Virus record (IMG/VR): IMGVR_UViG_3300032046_006282
Location: 1-30,328 of that record
Source of the DNA: a virus
Length of the DNA: 30,328 nucleotides
Strand: one strand, 5' to 3'
Below, one piece after another: positions 15,066 to 22,801 of this stretch (the first letter of the stretch is position 1; each line of letters opens with the position of its first letter). A program made the translations under genes and the position numbers. Below the pieces are notes generated by a model. The model did not search any database. It saw only the letters and a list, made by a program, of their open reading frames with translations, and was not told the DNA's origin.

Positions 15066-16109
15066 TTACCGCGCTGCGCGGGCTAGTCGCCGTTCGGCCT
15101 GGCGATGGTGCGAGGTCGCCTGCTGCCGCAGCCGCTTGCCCTCCGCCCGGGCGCGCTCGGGGAAGTCGCGCCGGAACCGCTGTTGCATTTTCGCCGGCGT
15201 GCGGCCCCATATTGTGGGATCGGTCGAGGTTCCCGCCTTTATTTCCTCCGGGCTAGCCAACTGTTCAACGAAAGGCGTCAGTACGTGCCGGCAGTTGGGG
15301 TGAAAAATGATGTGGTTGCCCTGCACCATCCCCGGCAGTGAACTCACCGGCGGATAGTTCGGACTGGTCCCTGAGATCGAGACGACCATGCCCTCATAGT
15401 AGCGGCAGAAATCCTGGGCCCCGTGCGAATCAACCATCATCAGGTCGAGGCCATGCTCGCGAAGTCGGTTCATGGTCCCCTGGGTCATCGTCTCGCGCGT
15501 GGTGGTGCGTGCCACCATCTCGGTGTAGCGGTCGAGATCCCATTTGTGGCCGCGCCGGTCCACGAAGAACGGCCGCCCCTCCGCGAGCAGCCGCTGCTTG
15601 ATCTGTTTGCTCACCTCGATGCGCGCCTTGCCCTCGGCCACGCCTTTGGCGACCTCCTCCATGCCAACTCGCCGGAACACATCCCCCACTCGCCGGCCGA
15701 TCTGCGCGATGGCATAATCCATCGTGCGCAACAGCTCCTCGGTCACCGCCGCCACCGCCTGCTGGTGCACCTGGGCGAACACCTCATACCTCGGGCGCCC
15801 CAGGTTGATGCCGGCGCGCGTGATATTCCGCAAGCCCTGATCCGCGAAGTTCATGCCGAGGCGATAGGCGGCCGGCAGATTGGTCTGCAGCCAGAGCGCG
15901 GCCTCATCGCGTAGATCGGTCAGTATGAGGTTATATTGGCGCAACTGCGCGAGCGCGCGCCGGCGCTGCGCCAAACTCGCGGCAGCGTTGCCAAGGATAT
16001 CCAGGGCGTCGGCCATCGCTCTGCGATAGAGGGCGGCCAGCGAATCGAGTGGACCATCGAAGACGCGCTGGAACTCCAGGACCTTGCGGCGGGCGATCAG
16101 AGTCGGCAT
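15066..16109 (-). CDS. MuF-type minor capsid protein
   Basis: The 347-residue product follows the portal, as in SPP1-like phages. The N-terminal half is helical; residues about 200-285 carry the conserved motif set of phage minor capsid protein 2 / MuF proteins: ARTTTRET, then DFCRYYEGMVVSISG (C235) and FHPNCRHVLTPF (H270, C273, H275). These proteins are internal head proteins thought to act in DNA entry or exit. No fused toxin domain is visible; the C-terminus is a basic helix. AGGGA precedes the ATG. Confidence 0.85.
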   Translation of the reverse strand: MPTLIARRKVLEFQRVFDGPLDSLAALYRRAMADALDILGNAAASLAQRRRALAQLRQYNLILTDLRDEAALWLQTNLPAAYRLGMNFADQGLRNITRAGINLGRPRYEVFAQVHQQAVAAVTEELLRTMDYAIAQIGRRVGDVFRRVGMEEVAKGVAEGKARIEVSKQIKQRLLAEGRPFFVDRRGHKWDLDRYTEMVARTTTRETMTQGTMNRLREHGLDLMMVDSHGAQDFCRYYEGMVVSISGTSPNYPPVSSLPGMVQGNHIIFHPNCRHVLTPFVEQLASPEEIKAGTSTDPTIWGRTPAKMQQRFRRDFPERARAEGKRLRQQATSHHRQAERRLARAAR

Positions 16110-16112
16110 GGC

Positions 16113-16370
16113 TCAGTCCCTATGCCGGCGATATAGCATCCGCCATAACGTTCGCCATAGCATCTGCAAGCCGCACATCATCGCTAGTAGGCGGGCGATG
16201 GGCCAGCGCCACCACGGCGCCGGCCGCCAACCCGCAGCCGCGATGATCCGCCCTTCTTCCGCGGCCATGCACTGCCAGATCTGCTCGCGATTGAATTGCT
16301 TGAGCCCGAGTTGGCGCCGCCGGCGTTTGGTCATCGCCCCATAGACTCGGCTATGGAAGACCTTGCTCAC
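16113..16370 (-). CDS. Small basic tryptophan-rich protein
   Basis: The 85-residue product starts at GTG, overlapping the portal stop as GTGA, without a clear ribosome site; an ATG at 16334 is an alternative. The N-terminal half is basic (MTKRRRRQLGLKQF), and the C-terminal half has an amphipathic or membrane-like segment rich in Trp, Leu and Met (WWRWPIARLLAMMCGLQMLW). It may be a membrane or DNA-contacting accessory of the portal complex. No family is recognised. Confidence 0.5.
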   Translation of the reverse strand: MSKVFHSRVYGAMTKRRRRQLGLKQFNREQIWQCMAAEEGRIIAAAGWRPAPWWRWPIARLLAMMCGLQMLWRTLWRMLYRRHRD

Positions 16371-17839
16371 CGCGGTGTTTGATCAACCTCTATGCCTCGG
16401 CCGCCAGGGCTGCCCTGAGCTGGCGTCCCTTCCGCCGCTCCCTGGGAGGGCTGCGGTGCCTGTCCACGCCCAGCACCTGGCGCTCCGGTGAGCGCCACCG
16501 CCTGCCCGGTCTCTTCGGCAATTCGCCCCATCTCGGCTTCAACCGCATCGGGACCATCGAGACGCCGCACGCTCGATTCGATGCTCGTGTTGCCGGCTGC
16601 CAACCGCTGCATCTCAGTCTGCACCATCTCCGTGAGATCCTCCGGCAGCCCGTCCGCCCACTGGATCGTCGGCTCGGCCGGCTCGTACGCAGCGCCGCCG
16701 TGAATGACCTCGAGCTGCTGCGCGCACAGGAGCGCAGCCTTGAGCGCGCGGTCGTAGTACAGGCGCTTGCGGTTGATCTTCGCCAGCGTCCGCAGCAGTC
16801 GCAGCCGCAGGGCCGTGCCCGATTGGGCGGTGCCGTATTTTTCCAGCCCGAAGGCTACCGGCGCGGTCTCCGACATGATGAAGATCAGGTCAATCAGGCG
16901 GTCGGTGTGCGCCTGCGCCGCCGACAAATGCGCATCCCACGTCACGTAGGTCGGCGCCTGCTCGCCCGCTTCAAGCTGCACGACCTCCAGCTCGCTTAAG
17001 TTCACCGTCCCGTCCTCGTTGATGAACCGCGGCGGCAGCACCAGCTTGGGCGCCACGTGCTTGGTCATCACCTCATCGGTCTGCGACAGCCGCTCATCCA
17101 GCGCCTCGAACAGCGGCTCGAGGTCCTTGTAATCGCTCACCCCCCAGTAGCGCGACCCGTACACGAAGTTGGGGACATGAAAGATGGGGATGTGGTCGAG
17201 GCCGGTCTCGACTTCCGGCTCCAAGTCCTTGTAGGCCTCCAGGGTTTCGAGCGGCAATTCATCGCCGCCACCGCCGAGCCGCAGGAGCCGATTGCGGATC
17301 AGACCCGGTTCATGCTCCTCGATCCGCAGGTAACGCTTCTGTCGATCCAGTGGGTCGGTCTTCGGCCAGGCCAGAGTCACTCGCAGGACCTGGCGCACGT
17401 CATCCTCGCTGAGTTCCGGGAAATAGATGGTGGGCGGGATTTCCTCGATAATCGCCTCGGGCTGCTCCGATTGCGGAGTCCGTTTGCCCCACCGCACCTT
17501 GTAGACCGCGTCGCCCCGAAATGAATTGGCCAGCGCCGACTCGTAGTTCGTGGTGTGCAGGTTATTGCGCGCGATCAGGTTATCGAGCGCTTCCTGCGCC
17601 CCCTGGACATCCTCGGGCATGAGAAAATCCGGCTGCTCGCCAAACAATAGATCCGCCGAGAGCCGCGAGATCACGCCCGCGAAGTTGGCGACGATGTAGC
17701 GCCGGAGTTGGAACTTGCCGGGCACACCCGGCGCATAGAGCTCGCGGTGCTGGCCCAGGAACAACTTCTCGTACCGCTCATAATCCTTGACCCGCAGAAC
17801 ATGGTCGGCGGGCGGGTAGGCTCGGAAGTCAATCGGCAT
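16367..17839 (-). CDS. Portal protein, SPP1-like
   Basis: The 490-residue product starts at 17839 with AAAGGAG 8 bases upstream; the longer frame start at 17875 falls close to the terminator T-run and is not favoured. The pattern RYIVANFAGVISRLSADLLFGEQPDF, then YGSRYWGVSDYKDLEPLFEALDERLSQ and the later FIMSETAPVAFGLEKYGTAQSGTALRLRL, is that of SPP1 gp6-type portals. The dodecameric portal sits at a capsid vertex and is the channel for DNA. The C-terminus is a Gly/Ala/Gln-rich tail. It lies downstream of promoter P2. Confidence 0.92.
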   Translation of the reverse strand: MPIDFRAYPPADHVLRVKDYERYEKLFLGQHRELYAPGVPGKFQLRRYIVANFAGVISRLSADLLFGEQPDFLMPEDVQGAQEALDNLIARNNLHTTNYESALANSFRGDAVYKVRWGKRTPQSEQPEAIIEEIPPTIYFPELSEDDVRQVLRVTLAWPKTDPLDRQKRYLRIEEHEPGLIRNRLLRLGGGGDELPLETLEAYKDLEPEVETGLDHIPIFHVPNFVYGSRYWGVSDYKDLEPLFEALDERLSQTDEVMTKHVAPKLVLPPRFINEDGTVNLSELEVVQLEAGEQAPTYVTWDAHLSAAQAHTDRLIDLIFIMSETAPVAFGLEKYGTAQSGTALRLRLLRTLAKINRKRLYYDRALKAALLCAQQLEVIHGGAAYEPAEPTIQWADGLPEDLTEMVQTEMQRLAAGNTSIESSVRRLDGPDAVEAEMGRIAEETGQAVALTGAPGAGRGQAPQPSQGAAEGTPAQGSPGGRGIEVDQTPR

Positions 17840-17873
17840 GGTCGGCTCCTTTGGTCTCGCGCTGCAGAAATGC

Positions 17874-17912
17874 AAAAGGCGGCTCGCTCCGATTGCTCGG
17901 AATGAGCCGCCT
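17874..17912 (-). terminator. Hairpin with T-run in the P2 leader
   Basis: A perfect 9-bp outer stem (17877-17885 with 17904-17912) encloses a perfect 5-bp inner stem (17888-17892 with 17897-17901), then TTTTG on the minus strand. The architecture matches the hairpin at 14887-14940 although the loop sequences differ. It stands between promoter P2 and the portal ribosome site. Confidence 0.75.
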
Positions 17913-17915
17913 CAA

Positions 17916-17934
17916 GTCTGTGTGATGTCAGCGG
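17916..17934 (-). repeat. 19-base leader block, copy 2
   Basis: Identical to 14943-14961. Here the block is followed by TTGAGGCGG, against TGAGGCGG in copy 1, so the similarity runs into the first arm of the hairpin. Confidence 0.9.
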
Positions 17935-17938
17935 TCAG

Positions 17939-18175
17939 CTATTCGGTTGTGCGGGCGTCGCCGCGCCCGCTGGGAATTATAACCGGCGCGGGCTTCGCTG
18001 GCAACGATGGTGCGATGTCCAGCCGGCAAGCCTCGTTACGCTCAAGCACTTCCAGCCGCACCGGCAGGCCCTCATGGTACTGCACCTTCAGCGTCACCGA
18101 GCCGAAGCCGCCCACCTGCTGCCCATACGCATAGATCCTGGCCACCAGGTTATCCCAGTGGCACTGCTGGGCCAT
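17939..18175 (-). CDS. DUF2292-like small protein
   Basis: This 78-residue protein starts just after the large terminase stop. Residues about 22-50 (GGFGSVTLKVQYHEGLPVRLEVLER) match the short beta pattern of DUF2292/YezD-like proteins (fGsv.i.v.dG.....e...r). The function of the family is unknown. Promoter P2 lies inside its 3' part, and the stop is 4 bases before the shared leader block. Confidence 0.65.
   Translation of the reverse strand: MAQQCHWDNLVARIYAYGQQVGGFGSVTLKVQYHEGLPVRLEVLERNEACRLDIAPSLPAKPAPVIIPSGRGDARTTE
17951..17970 (-). promoter_or_regulatory. 5'-terminal hairpin of the P2 transcript
   Basis: A perfect 7-bp stem (GCGGGCG/CGCCCGC) with a 6-base loop begins at or next to the predicted start of transcription from P2 (about 17969). 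Such 5'-end hairpins are known to shield mRNA from decay. Confidence 0.55.
17976..18004 (-). promoter_or_regulatory. Promoter P2, TTGCCA-17-TATAAT
   Basis: The -10 TATAAT (17976-17981) is perfect and the -35 TTGCCA (17999-18004) differs from consensus at one base, with a 17-base spacer. It lies inside the DUF2292-like gene and should drive the portal, MuF-type and downstream genes through the leader hairpin. Confidence 0.75.
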
Positions 18176-18179
18176 ACCC

Positions 18180-19832
18180 TCACCATCCCGCCGGGCGCTT
18201 GGCGATGGGCTTCGGGGCCGCGCGCTTGCGCACCTGCCAGGCGATGCCGGCGGCGATCACCCGGTCGTCGAACTTGCTTTCCACCGCCTCCTGCCCCCCG
18301 CTGTCGGTGGTGACGAAGGTCATGCACTCGTCCACCAACCCCGCCGAGTTGATGATCAGCGCCTGCTGCGCAATCGCGGCCGCCAGGTCATCCACCAGGA
18401 TCGGCTTCGTCGCCTGGTCGGTCGGCCAGCCAAGCGTCGGCTGCGCCTTGGCCATGTGGTCGTAGCGCACGTGGTAGTAGAGCCGCGGGTAGCGGCAGAC
18501 GTTGCGCAGCGTGTTGAGCGTCGAGTGGCCGTGGTTGTTGCGCTCGACCCCGATCATCGCATTGTTGTACCAGCGCCCGAGCAGGCTGAGCTGCTGCGCG
18601 AAACGCTCGGGTGTGATGCGACCATGCAGCTCCGCGACCTGCGCTCCGGTCTGGCGATCAATCACGCAAGCAGCAGATGCATCGCCGCCGGCCAGTCCCT
18701 CCCCGACGTCCGCTCCGATGACATAAACGCGCGAGACGACCGGCTTGTGCCATACCATCAACTGCCCGGGCGCTATCGCTACATTCCCCGTTTTGGACTG
18801 CAGCACATCCACGCGCATCGGCGCCGGCGCAGCCGCGATCCGCGCCGCGGCCTGGCGCAGGCGCTCGGTATCGAAGCATCCGCGACCAGTGGCGAGGAAG
18901 CAGTCCACATCATTCTCCGGGTATTCCTGCTTGAAGCGCAGCCCCAGGCCGCGCTGTTTGTCCCGGCGCCACTTGATCTGCGCCAGAGAGAGGCCGTGCC
19001 CCGCCATCGCGTCGCACTCGTCGCTCGCGAGCTGCGCGCGCAGCGTCTCCTCCTCGCCCGCATCCAACGCGAGCATGTAGGTCGGGTCCTGCCACCAGCG
19101 ATAGAAGTTCGGGCGGTAGCGGTTGCTTCCCTCCTTGGCCTCGATCCATAGATCGTGAAAATAATTGCCGACGCCATTGGCCGTGCTCTCGATGATGATG
19201 CGCCCATCCGCCGGCACCGCCTCGGTCAGGGCGGCGAGCGCCTCCTGCGGTTTCGGCCAGAACGCGAACTCCGAGCAGTGCAGGTTGTTGATCGTCTGCC
19301 CGCGGCCGAAGGTCAGCGCGCCGGCGGTGCCGACGTAGAAGTGGCTGTTGATATCGGGCCACAGAAACTCGCGGCGGTTGGAGAATCGCGGCTTGCCCGC
19401 CAGCGCCCGCGCCGCCGCCGGCAGGCGCTCCCAGAAGAGCTGCACCTTGTGGAAGGTCTTCTCGCTCGAATCAATGTCATGGGCGACGATGACGGAGGTG
19501 GTATTGGGGCGCACTAGGCAGTCGCCAAAAAACAGCGCGCAGAACAGCGTGGTGAACCCGAGTTGGCGCGCCTTGAGGATCATGTCCCATCTGCTGCGGC
19601 GACCATAATAATCCGCCTGCACCGCATTGAGCAGGAACGGGATGACGCGGCGATCCTTAGTCCGAATCCACAGGTTCGCCTCGATCCAGGGGCGCGGGTT
19701 CGTCCGCTTCGCCACCAGCCGGTCCAAGCACCGGGAGAGCCCCGGCTCGTATTTGAGCCAGGAAGTCAATGGCGACGGCAGCCTCTTCATCGCTGAGCTG
19801 CTGGAGATCGCGTTCAACTCCGATGTCGGCAA
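18180..19832 (-). CDS. terL: Terminase large subunit
   Basis: The 550-residue product has the ATPase part with KARQLGFTT (87-95, Walker A-type), NNLHCSE (182-188, Walker B with Glu) and IIIESTANG (213-220, coupling motif). The nuclease triad is probably D375 (GADVGEG), E430 (GVERNN) and D522/D523 (KFDDR). It cuts and pumps DNA into the prohead at the portal. The start chosen is TTG at 19832 because GGAGGAGGTG stands 4 bases upstream; ATG at 19790 has no ribosome site. Either start overlaps the small subunit gene by 134-176 bases, which is long. Confidence 0.93.
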   Translation of the reverse strand: MPTSELNAISSSSAMKRLPSPLTSWLKYEPGLSRCLDRLVAKRTNPRPWIEANLWIRTKDRRVIPFLLNAVQADYYGRRSRWDMILKARQLGFTTLFCALFFGDCLVRPNTTSVIVAHDIDSSEKTFHKVQLFWERLPAAARALAGKPRFSNRREFLWPDINSHFYVGTAGALTFGRGQTINNLHCSEFAFWPKPQEALAALTEAVPADGRIIIESTANGVGNYFHDLWIEAKEGSNRYRPNFYRWWQDPTYMLALDAGEEETLRAQLASDECDAMAGHGLSLAQIKWRRDKQRGLGLRFKQEYPENDVDCFLATGRGCFDTERLRQAAARIAAAPAPMRVDVLQSKTGNVAIAPGQLMVWHKPVVSRVYVIGADVGEGLAGGDASAACVIDRQTGAQVAELHGRITPERFAQQLSLLGRWYNNAMIGVERNNHGHSTLNTLRNVCRYPRLYYHVRYDHMAKAQPTLGWPTDQATKPILVDDLAAAIAQQALIINSAGLVDECMTFVTTDSGGQEAVESKFDDRVIAAGIAWQVRKRAAPKPIAKRPAGW

Positions 19833-20271
19833 TCAGCACCTCCTCCGGCACACGCTTCACGATGCCGAGCGACTGCATCAGTTTGGTTTGTTCCACGAGC
19901 GCGGCCAGGATCACCCGCAGAAACCGGCCTCGCGCTGGCGATCCCTTGGGCGCTTCCATCAGATCGGCCCAGGCTTGGCGCGAGATGGCATTGGTCGTCT
20001 CGCGGATCTCGGCGCCCGCCTCGAGCACCGCCTCCTCGAGTTGGCCCGCCTTGCGCAGGTGCTCGTGCACTCGCTTGCGCACCGCAACCAGATCGCGGCC
20101 TATCGTGCGCCTGCCGACCCCGACGACCTGGGCGATCTCGCGGACGGTCAGCTTGCGCACCAACGCAAGCATCCACACCCGCCTGCGCCGCTCATCCACT
20201 TCCGCGAGCAACTCGGCGCGCTTGCGACCACGCGGGCTCCGTGTGCTCGGTGTCGCCGCCTCATCAGACAT
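19657..20271 (-). CDS. Terminase small subunit-like DNA-binding protein
   Basis: The 204-residue product overlaps the methyltransferase stop by 8 bases. Residues about 41-68 (LTVREIAQVVGVGRRTIGRDLVAVRKRV) form a clear helix-turn-helix, then a long helical oligomerisation region (EHLRKAGQLEEAVLEAGAEIRE...) and an acidic C-terminus. With the large subunit directly downstream this is probably TerS, which recognises the packaging start. The last 59 codons overlap the start of the large subunit gene. Confidence 0.75.
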   Translation of the reverse strand: MSDEAATPSTRSPRGRKRAELLAEVDERRRRVWMLALVRKLTVREIAQVVGVGRRTIGRDLVAVRKRVHEHLRKAGQLEEAVLEAGAEIRETTNAISRQAWADLMEAPKGSPARGRFLRVILAALVEQTKLMQSLGIVKRVPEEVLIADIGVERDLQQLSDEEAAVAIDFLAQIRAGALPVLGPAGGEADEPAPLDRGEPVDSD

Positions 20272-21658
20272 CAGCCGCCCCTATCGCTGTCGACACATGC
20301 GCCTGGCCAACGCTTGCCGGTCTGGCAAATTGGGGATTTCGGTCATTTTCTGCCACATCCTGCCCTTCGCCGGGCGCTGGAAGCACGGCAGACGCGCAGT
20401 CGTCGAAAGCCCGACCTGTCTCAGCATGGTGGGCTTGCTGTCCGGTCATGGTCTGCCAACGGCGAATGATCACATCGCAGTAGCCGGCATCCAAATCGAA
20501 CCCATAGCAGCGACGGCTGAGGGATTCGGCCGCGATGATCGCGGTGCCGGAGCCGAGGAACGGGTCCAGCACCAAGTCCCCGACGTCGGTGCTGTTGCGG
20601 ATCGCCCGCTCGATCAACGCCACCGGCTTCATCGTCGGGTGGAGTTCATTGCGGGCGGGCTTGTCATGCTCCCAAACGGTCGTCTCGTTGGTGGGCCCGT
20701 ACCAGCGCGGCGCATGGCCATGCTTGAAGGCGTAGAACTGCGGCTCGTACCGATGTTTGTACTGGGCAAAGAGCGCCCCAGCCCCAATGTTCTTCACCCA
20801 CACGATGAGGTTGCGTTCCTCGTAACCGGTGGCGATCAGCGCCTCGATCACCTGGCGGATGCGGGCCGAAGCGAACCAGAGGTATAGCGGCGCCTTATCA
20901 TCCGACCACCGATAGGCATGGCCCAGCGAGGCCTTGAGCAGTTCCAGGTAGAGGGCGGGCGTCAGTTCGTCCCAGTAGGCATCGCTGGGCTGATCCACAC
21001 CCCTGCGCGCCTTGGCGATGCGCTCTTCCTGGGCGGCGCGCCCGCCGCAGTAGGAGACGGCATAGGGCGGATCGGTGACCACGGCCTGGGCAATCTCTGT
21101 ACCCATCAGCCGGTCCCAGTTCTCAGGCGCGGTGCAGTCGCCGCAGAGCAAGCGGTGCCCGCCCAGCAGCCACAGATCGCCCGGGCGCGTGATCGGATTC
21201 TCCGGCGCCTCGCCCGGCCCCGGATCTTCACACCGGATTTCATGCTGCTCGGCCTTGATGCGGTCGAGCAGCTCGCGCACCTCATCCTCATTCCATCCGG
21301 TGGAATCGAGAGTGCCGACCTCGAGCCGCTCTCGCAGCAGAACAGCCAAGGCCTGGTCATCATCAACCGCGAGGCGCGCCGACTCATTGTCATCTACCAG
21401 GAATGCATCGGGATCGCTGCCGTCGTAGATATGCACGCCGATTGCCTCCCAACCCAATCCCCGCGCTGCTGCAACCAAGGCGTGGCCGGCGATGATGGTG
21501 CCATCGCTTTGAATCACGACGGGCTTCTGTTGCCCATGACGGGCGAGGTTCGCGCGTAGCGCCGCGAGTTGAGGTTCGGGGTGCTGGCGATAGTTGCGGG
21601 GATTCGAGAGCAGCCGGTCAATCGGCCACACCGGCCATTCGCCTGTGGCGTCGGTCAT
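20264..21658 (-). CDS. ParB-domain / DNA methyltransferase fusion
   Basis: In this 464-residue protein, residues about 8-115 are a ParB/Srx-like domain (RLLSNPRNYRQHPEPQLAAL, then GTIIAGHALVAAARGLG). Residues about 165-405 are an amino-methyltransferase with DPPY at 196-199 before the AdoMet-binding FLGSG at 367-371, the beta-class order. It should make N6-methyladenine or N4-methylcytosine. A Lys/His/Tyr-rich stretch (about 285-335) may be the target-recognition part. No partner nuclease is nearby, so it is an orphan enzyme. It opens the terminase operon behind promoter P3. Confidence 0.88.
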   Translation of the reverse strand: MTDATGEWPVWPIDRLLSNPRNYRQHPEPQLAALRANLARHGQQKPVVIQSDGTIIAGHALVAAARGLGWEAIGVHIYDGSDPDAFLVDDNESARLAVDDDQALAVLLRERLEVGTLDSTGWNEDEVRELLDRIKAEQHEIRCEDPGPGEAPENPITRPGDLWLLGGHRLLCGDCTAPENWDRLMGTEIAQAVVTDPPYAVSYCGGRAAQEERIAKARRGVDQPSDAYWDELTPALYLELLKASLGHAYRWSDDKAPLYLWFASARIRQVIEALIATGYEERNLIVWVKNIGAGALFAQYKHRYEPQFYAFKHGHAPRWYGPTNETTVWEHDKPARNELHPTMKPVALIERAIRNSTDVGDLVLDPFLGSGTAIIAAESLSRRCYGFDLDAGYCDVIIRRWQTMTGQQAHHAETGRAFDDCASAVLPAPGEGQDVAENDRNPQFARPASVGQAHVSTAIGAADV

Positions 21659-21673
21659 TCTAGGACAGTTCCT

Positions 21674-21778
21674 TCAGCCCCCAGAACGCATAAAGCCGCC
21701 CGGGATCCCAAGCACCGCAGGCGGCCACGCGAGAATTATACCACAATCGGCGGCTGCGCGCTTGGTCGCCTCCGACAT
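21674..21778 (-). CDS. Possible 34-residue peptide over promoter P3
   Basis: An ATG 3 bases after the ASCH gene stop has AGGGG upstream and opens 34 codons (MSEATKRAAADCGIILAWPP...), ending 15 bases before the methyltransferase ATG. The ribosome site is good, but the frame covers promoter P3 and its hairpin, so the coding potential may be accidental. Confidence 0.25.
   Translation of the reverse strand: MSEATKRAAADCGIILAWPPAVLGIPGGFMRSGG
21692..21725 (-). terminator. Weak hairpin with TTT behind P3
   Basis: An 8-bp stem with one G-T pair (21718-21725 with 21695-21702), a 15-base loop and a short TTTAT tail. It starts about 2 bases after the expected P3 transcript start. It may be a 5'-protecting hairpin or a weak attenuator; the T-run is short for a real terminator. 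Confidence 0.4.
21735..21743 (-). promoter_or_regulatory. Promoter P3, extended -10 TGGTATAAT
   Basis: A perfect TATAAT (21735-21740) is preceded by TGG (21741-21743), an extended -10 element. No -35 match lies 16-18 bases upstream, which extended -10 promoters can tolerate. It lies in the 122-base gap between the early region and the methyltransferase-terminase operon. Confidence 0.65.
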
Positions 21779-21780
21779 TT

Positions 21781-22233
21781 CTACCCCTTCTCCATCATCA
21801 GATTCCGCACCGCCGCCTCGATATCGAGCGGTAGATCAAAGAGTCCAAGCTGCCCGCGGGAGGGAATGGCCCGCTCGAAACCGATCTGCCCATCGAATAC
21901 CCAGCCCACCAGACCCACCTCAAACCACTCCGGCTCGTTCAGGTGCAGCGCCAGATCCCTCAGCCATTCGGAATAAGCTGCATAGGTTCGCGCCTCGATC
22001 AACCGGGCCACGCCGATGACCCCGCCGCAGCGCTCATGCGCCGGCACGGTCGCCTCACGAGTTCGTAGCCGCATGATGCGTAGGGGCGCATGGCGATCTG
22101 GCAGCTTACCGGCGTGAATCGCGATCGTCTGGCCAATGGCATGGCGCGGCGGTCGCCATCCGCGAATCTCGATGGACTTCCTGCCGCCGACCAGCGCATC
22201 GGCCCAGGGCTGCTTGATGCTCAGCGCCAACAT
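21781..22233 (-). CDS. ASCH-domain protein
   Basis: The 150-residue product begins MLALSIKQPWADALVGGRKSIE and continues IRGW, the unmistakable ASCH/PUA-like start (l.iKqpwa..I..G.K..E.R.w). GGVIGVARLIEA in the middle and GQLGLFDL near the end fit. ASCH domains are thought to bind RNA or modified bases, and some act as nucleases. The ribosome site is GGAG, and the gene overlaps the previous one by 13 bases. It is the last gene of the early region. Confidence 0.85.
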   Translation of the reverse strand: MLALSIKQPWADALVGGRKSIEIRGWRPPRHAIGQTIAIHAGKLPDRHAPLRIMRLRTREATVPAHERCGGVIGVARLIEARTYAAYSEWLRDLALHLNEPEWFEVGLVGWVFDGQIGFERAIPSRGQLGLFDLPLDIEAAVRNLMMEKG

Positions 22234-22490
22234 CGCTCTATCTCCGGCGGCAACTCCCGGAAGTCAACGCCGCCATCCCTGACCCGCAGAGCATCGCGGC
22301 CCGTAAGGACCGCCTGCAACATGCGCCGCTGCTCAAGGGTCCCCTCGCGGAGTACCGACTCTGCCCACCGGCAGACCGTTATCGCATCGTTCTCGGTGAA
22401 CTCGCCATCCTGTCCGACCGCTAGCATCAGAATGCATTTCTCGGCTTCGGGCATAGTTAGCATCGGATGATCCTTCTCCGCATCGATCAT
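22221..22490 (-). CDS. Small acidic unknown protein
   Basis: The 89-residue product starts at MIDAEKDHPMLTMPEAE, overlapping the preceding stop as ATGA, with GGAG upstream. It is helical and acidic (KCILMLAVGQDGEFTENDAITVCRWAESV), and no motif is recognised. The frame extends further upstream, but that part is a shadow of the previous gene. It belongs to the run of coupled small early genes. Confidence 0.65.
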   Translation of the reverse strand: MIDAEKDHPMLTMPEAEKCILMLAVGQDGEFTENDAITVCRWAESVLREGTLEQRRMLQAVLTGRDALRVRDGGVDFRELPPEIERCWR

Positions 22491-22801
22491 CGCCCTATCT
22501 CCGGCGCCGGCGCATAACATTGGTGGCACAGAGAAAAGCCCATATCTAGCAACTCCTTCAGTTCCCCCGGCCCTAGCTGATATATCGAGCGCCTGATTCC
22601 GCCCGATGGTAGTGGCACCGCGACTGCCTCGGCTTGCCACCGCAATCCCTCGCACCCCTCATTCGCGTGGATGAGACCAGTCGCCGGCCATCCGGTGTCT
22701 CCCTGTAAGGCGATGTAGCCGGCACTGCGCTTCTCGGAGCCATGCGCGGCCAATATCCGGGTCAATCCGCCCCGCTCAATTCTGATGTCAACAATCTTCA
22801 T
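22487..22801 (-). CDS. Small unknown protein
   Basis: The 104-residue product has GGAGGG before an ATG that overlaps the previous stop (ATGA). It looks mainly beta at the start (MKIVDIRIERGGLTRILAAHG), has a mid-segment HANEGCEGLRWQAEAVAVPL, and ends with two cysteines in CHQCYAP, which alone are too few for a zinc site. No family is recognised; the place in the operon suggests an early accessory protein. Confidence 0.65.
   Translation of the reverse strand: MKIVDIRIERGGLTRILAAHGSEKRSAGYIALQGDTGWPATGLIHANEGCEGLRWQAEAVAVPLPSGGIRRSIYQLGPGELKELLDMGFSLCHQCYAPAPEIGR

Noticed and set aside
16371-16380. Possible ATG start for the protein after the portal
   Set aside because: The frame's start there is a GTG overlapping the portal stop; no ATG with a ribosome site is nearby except at 16334.
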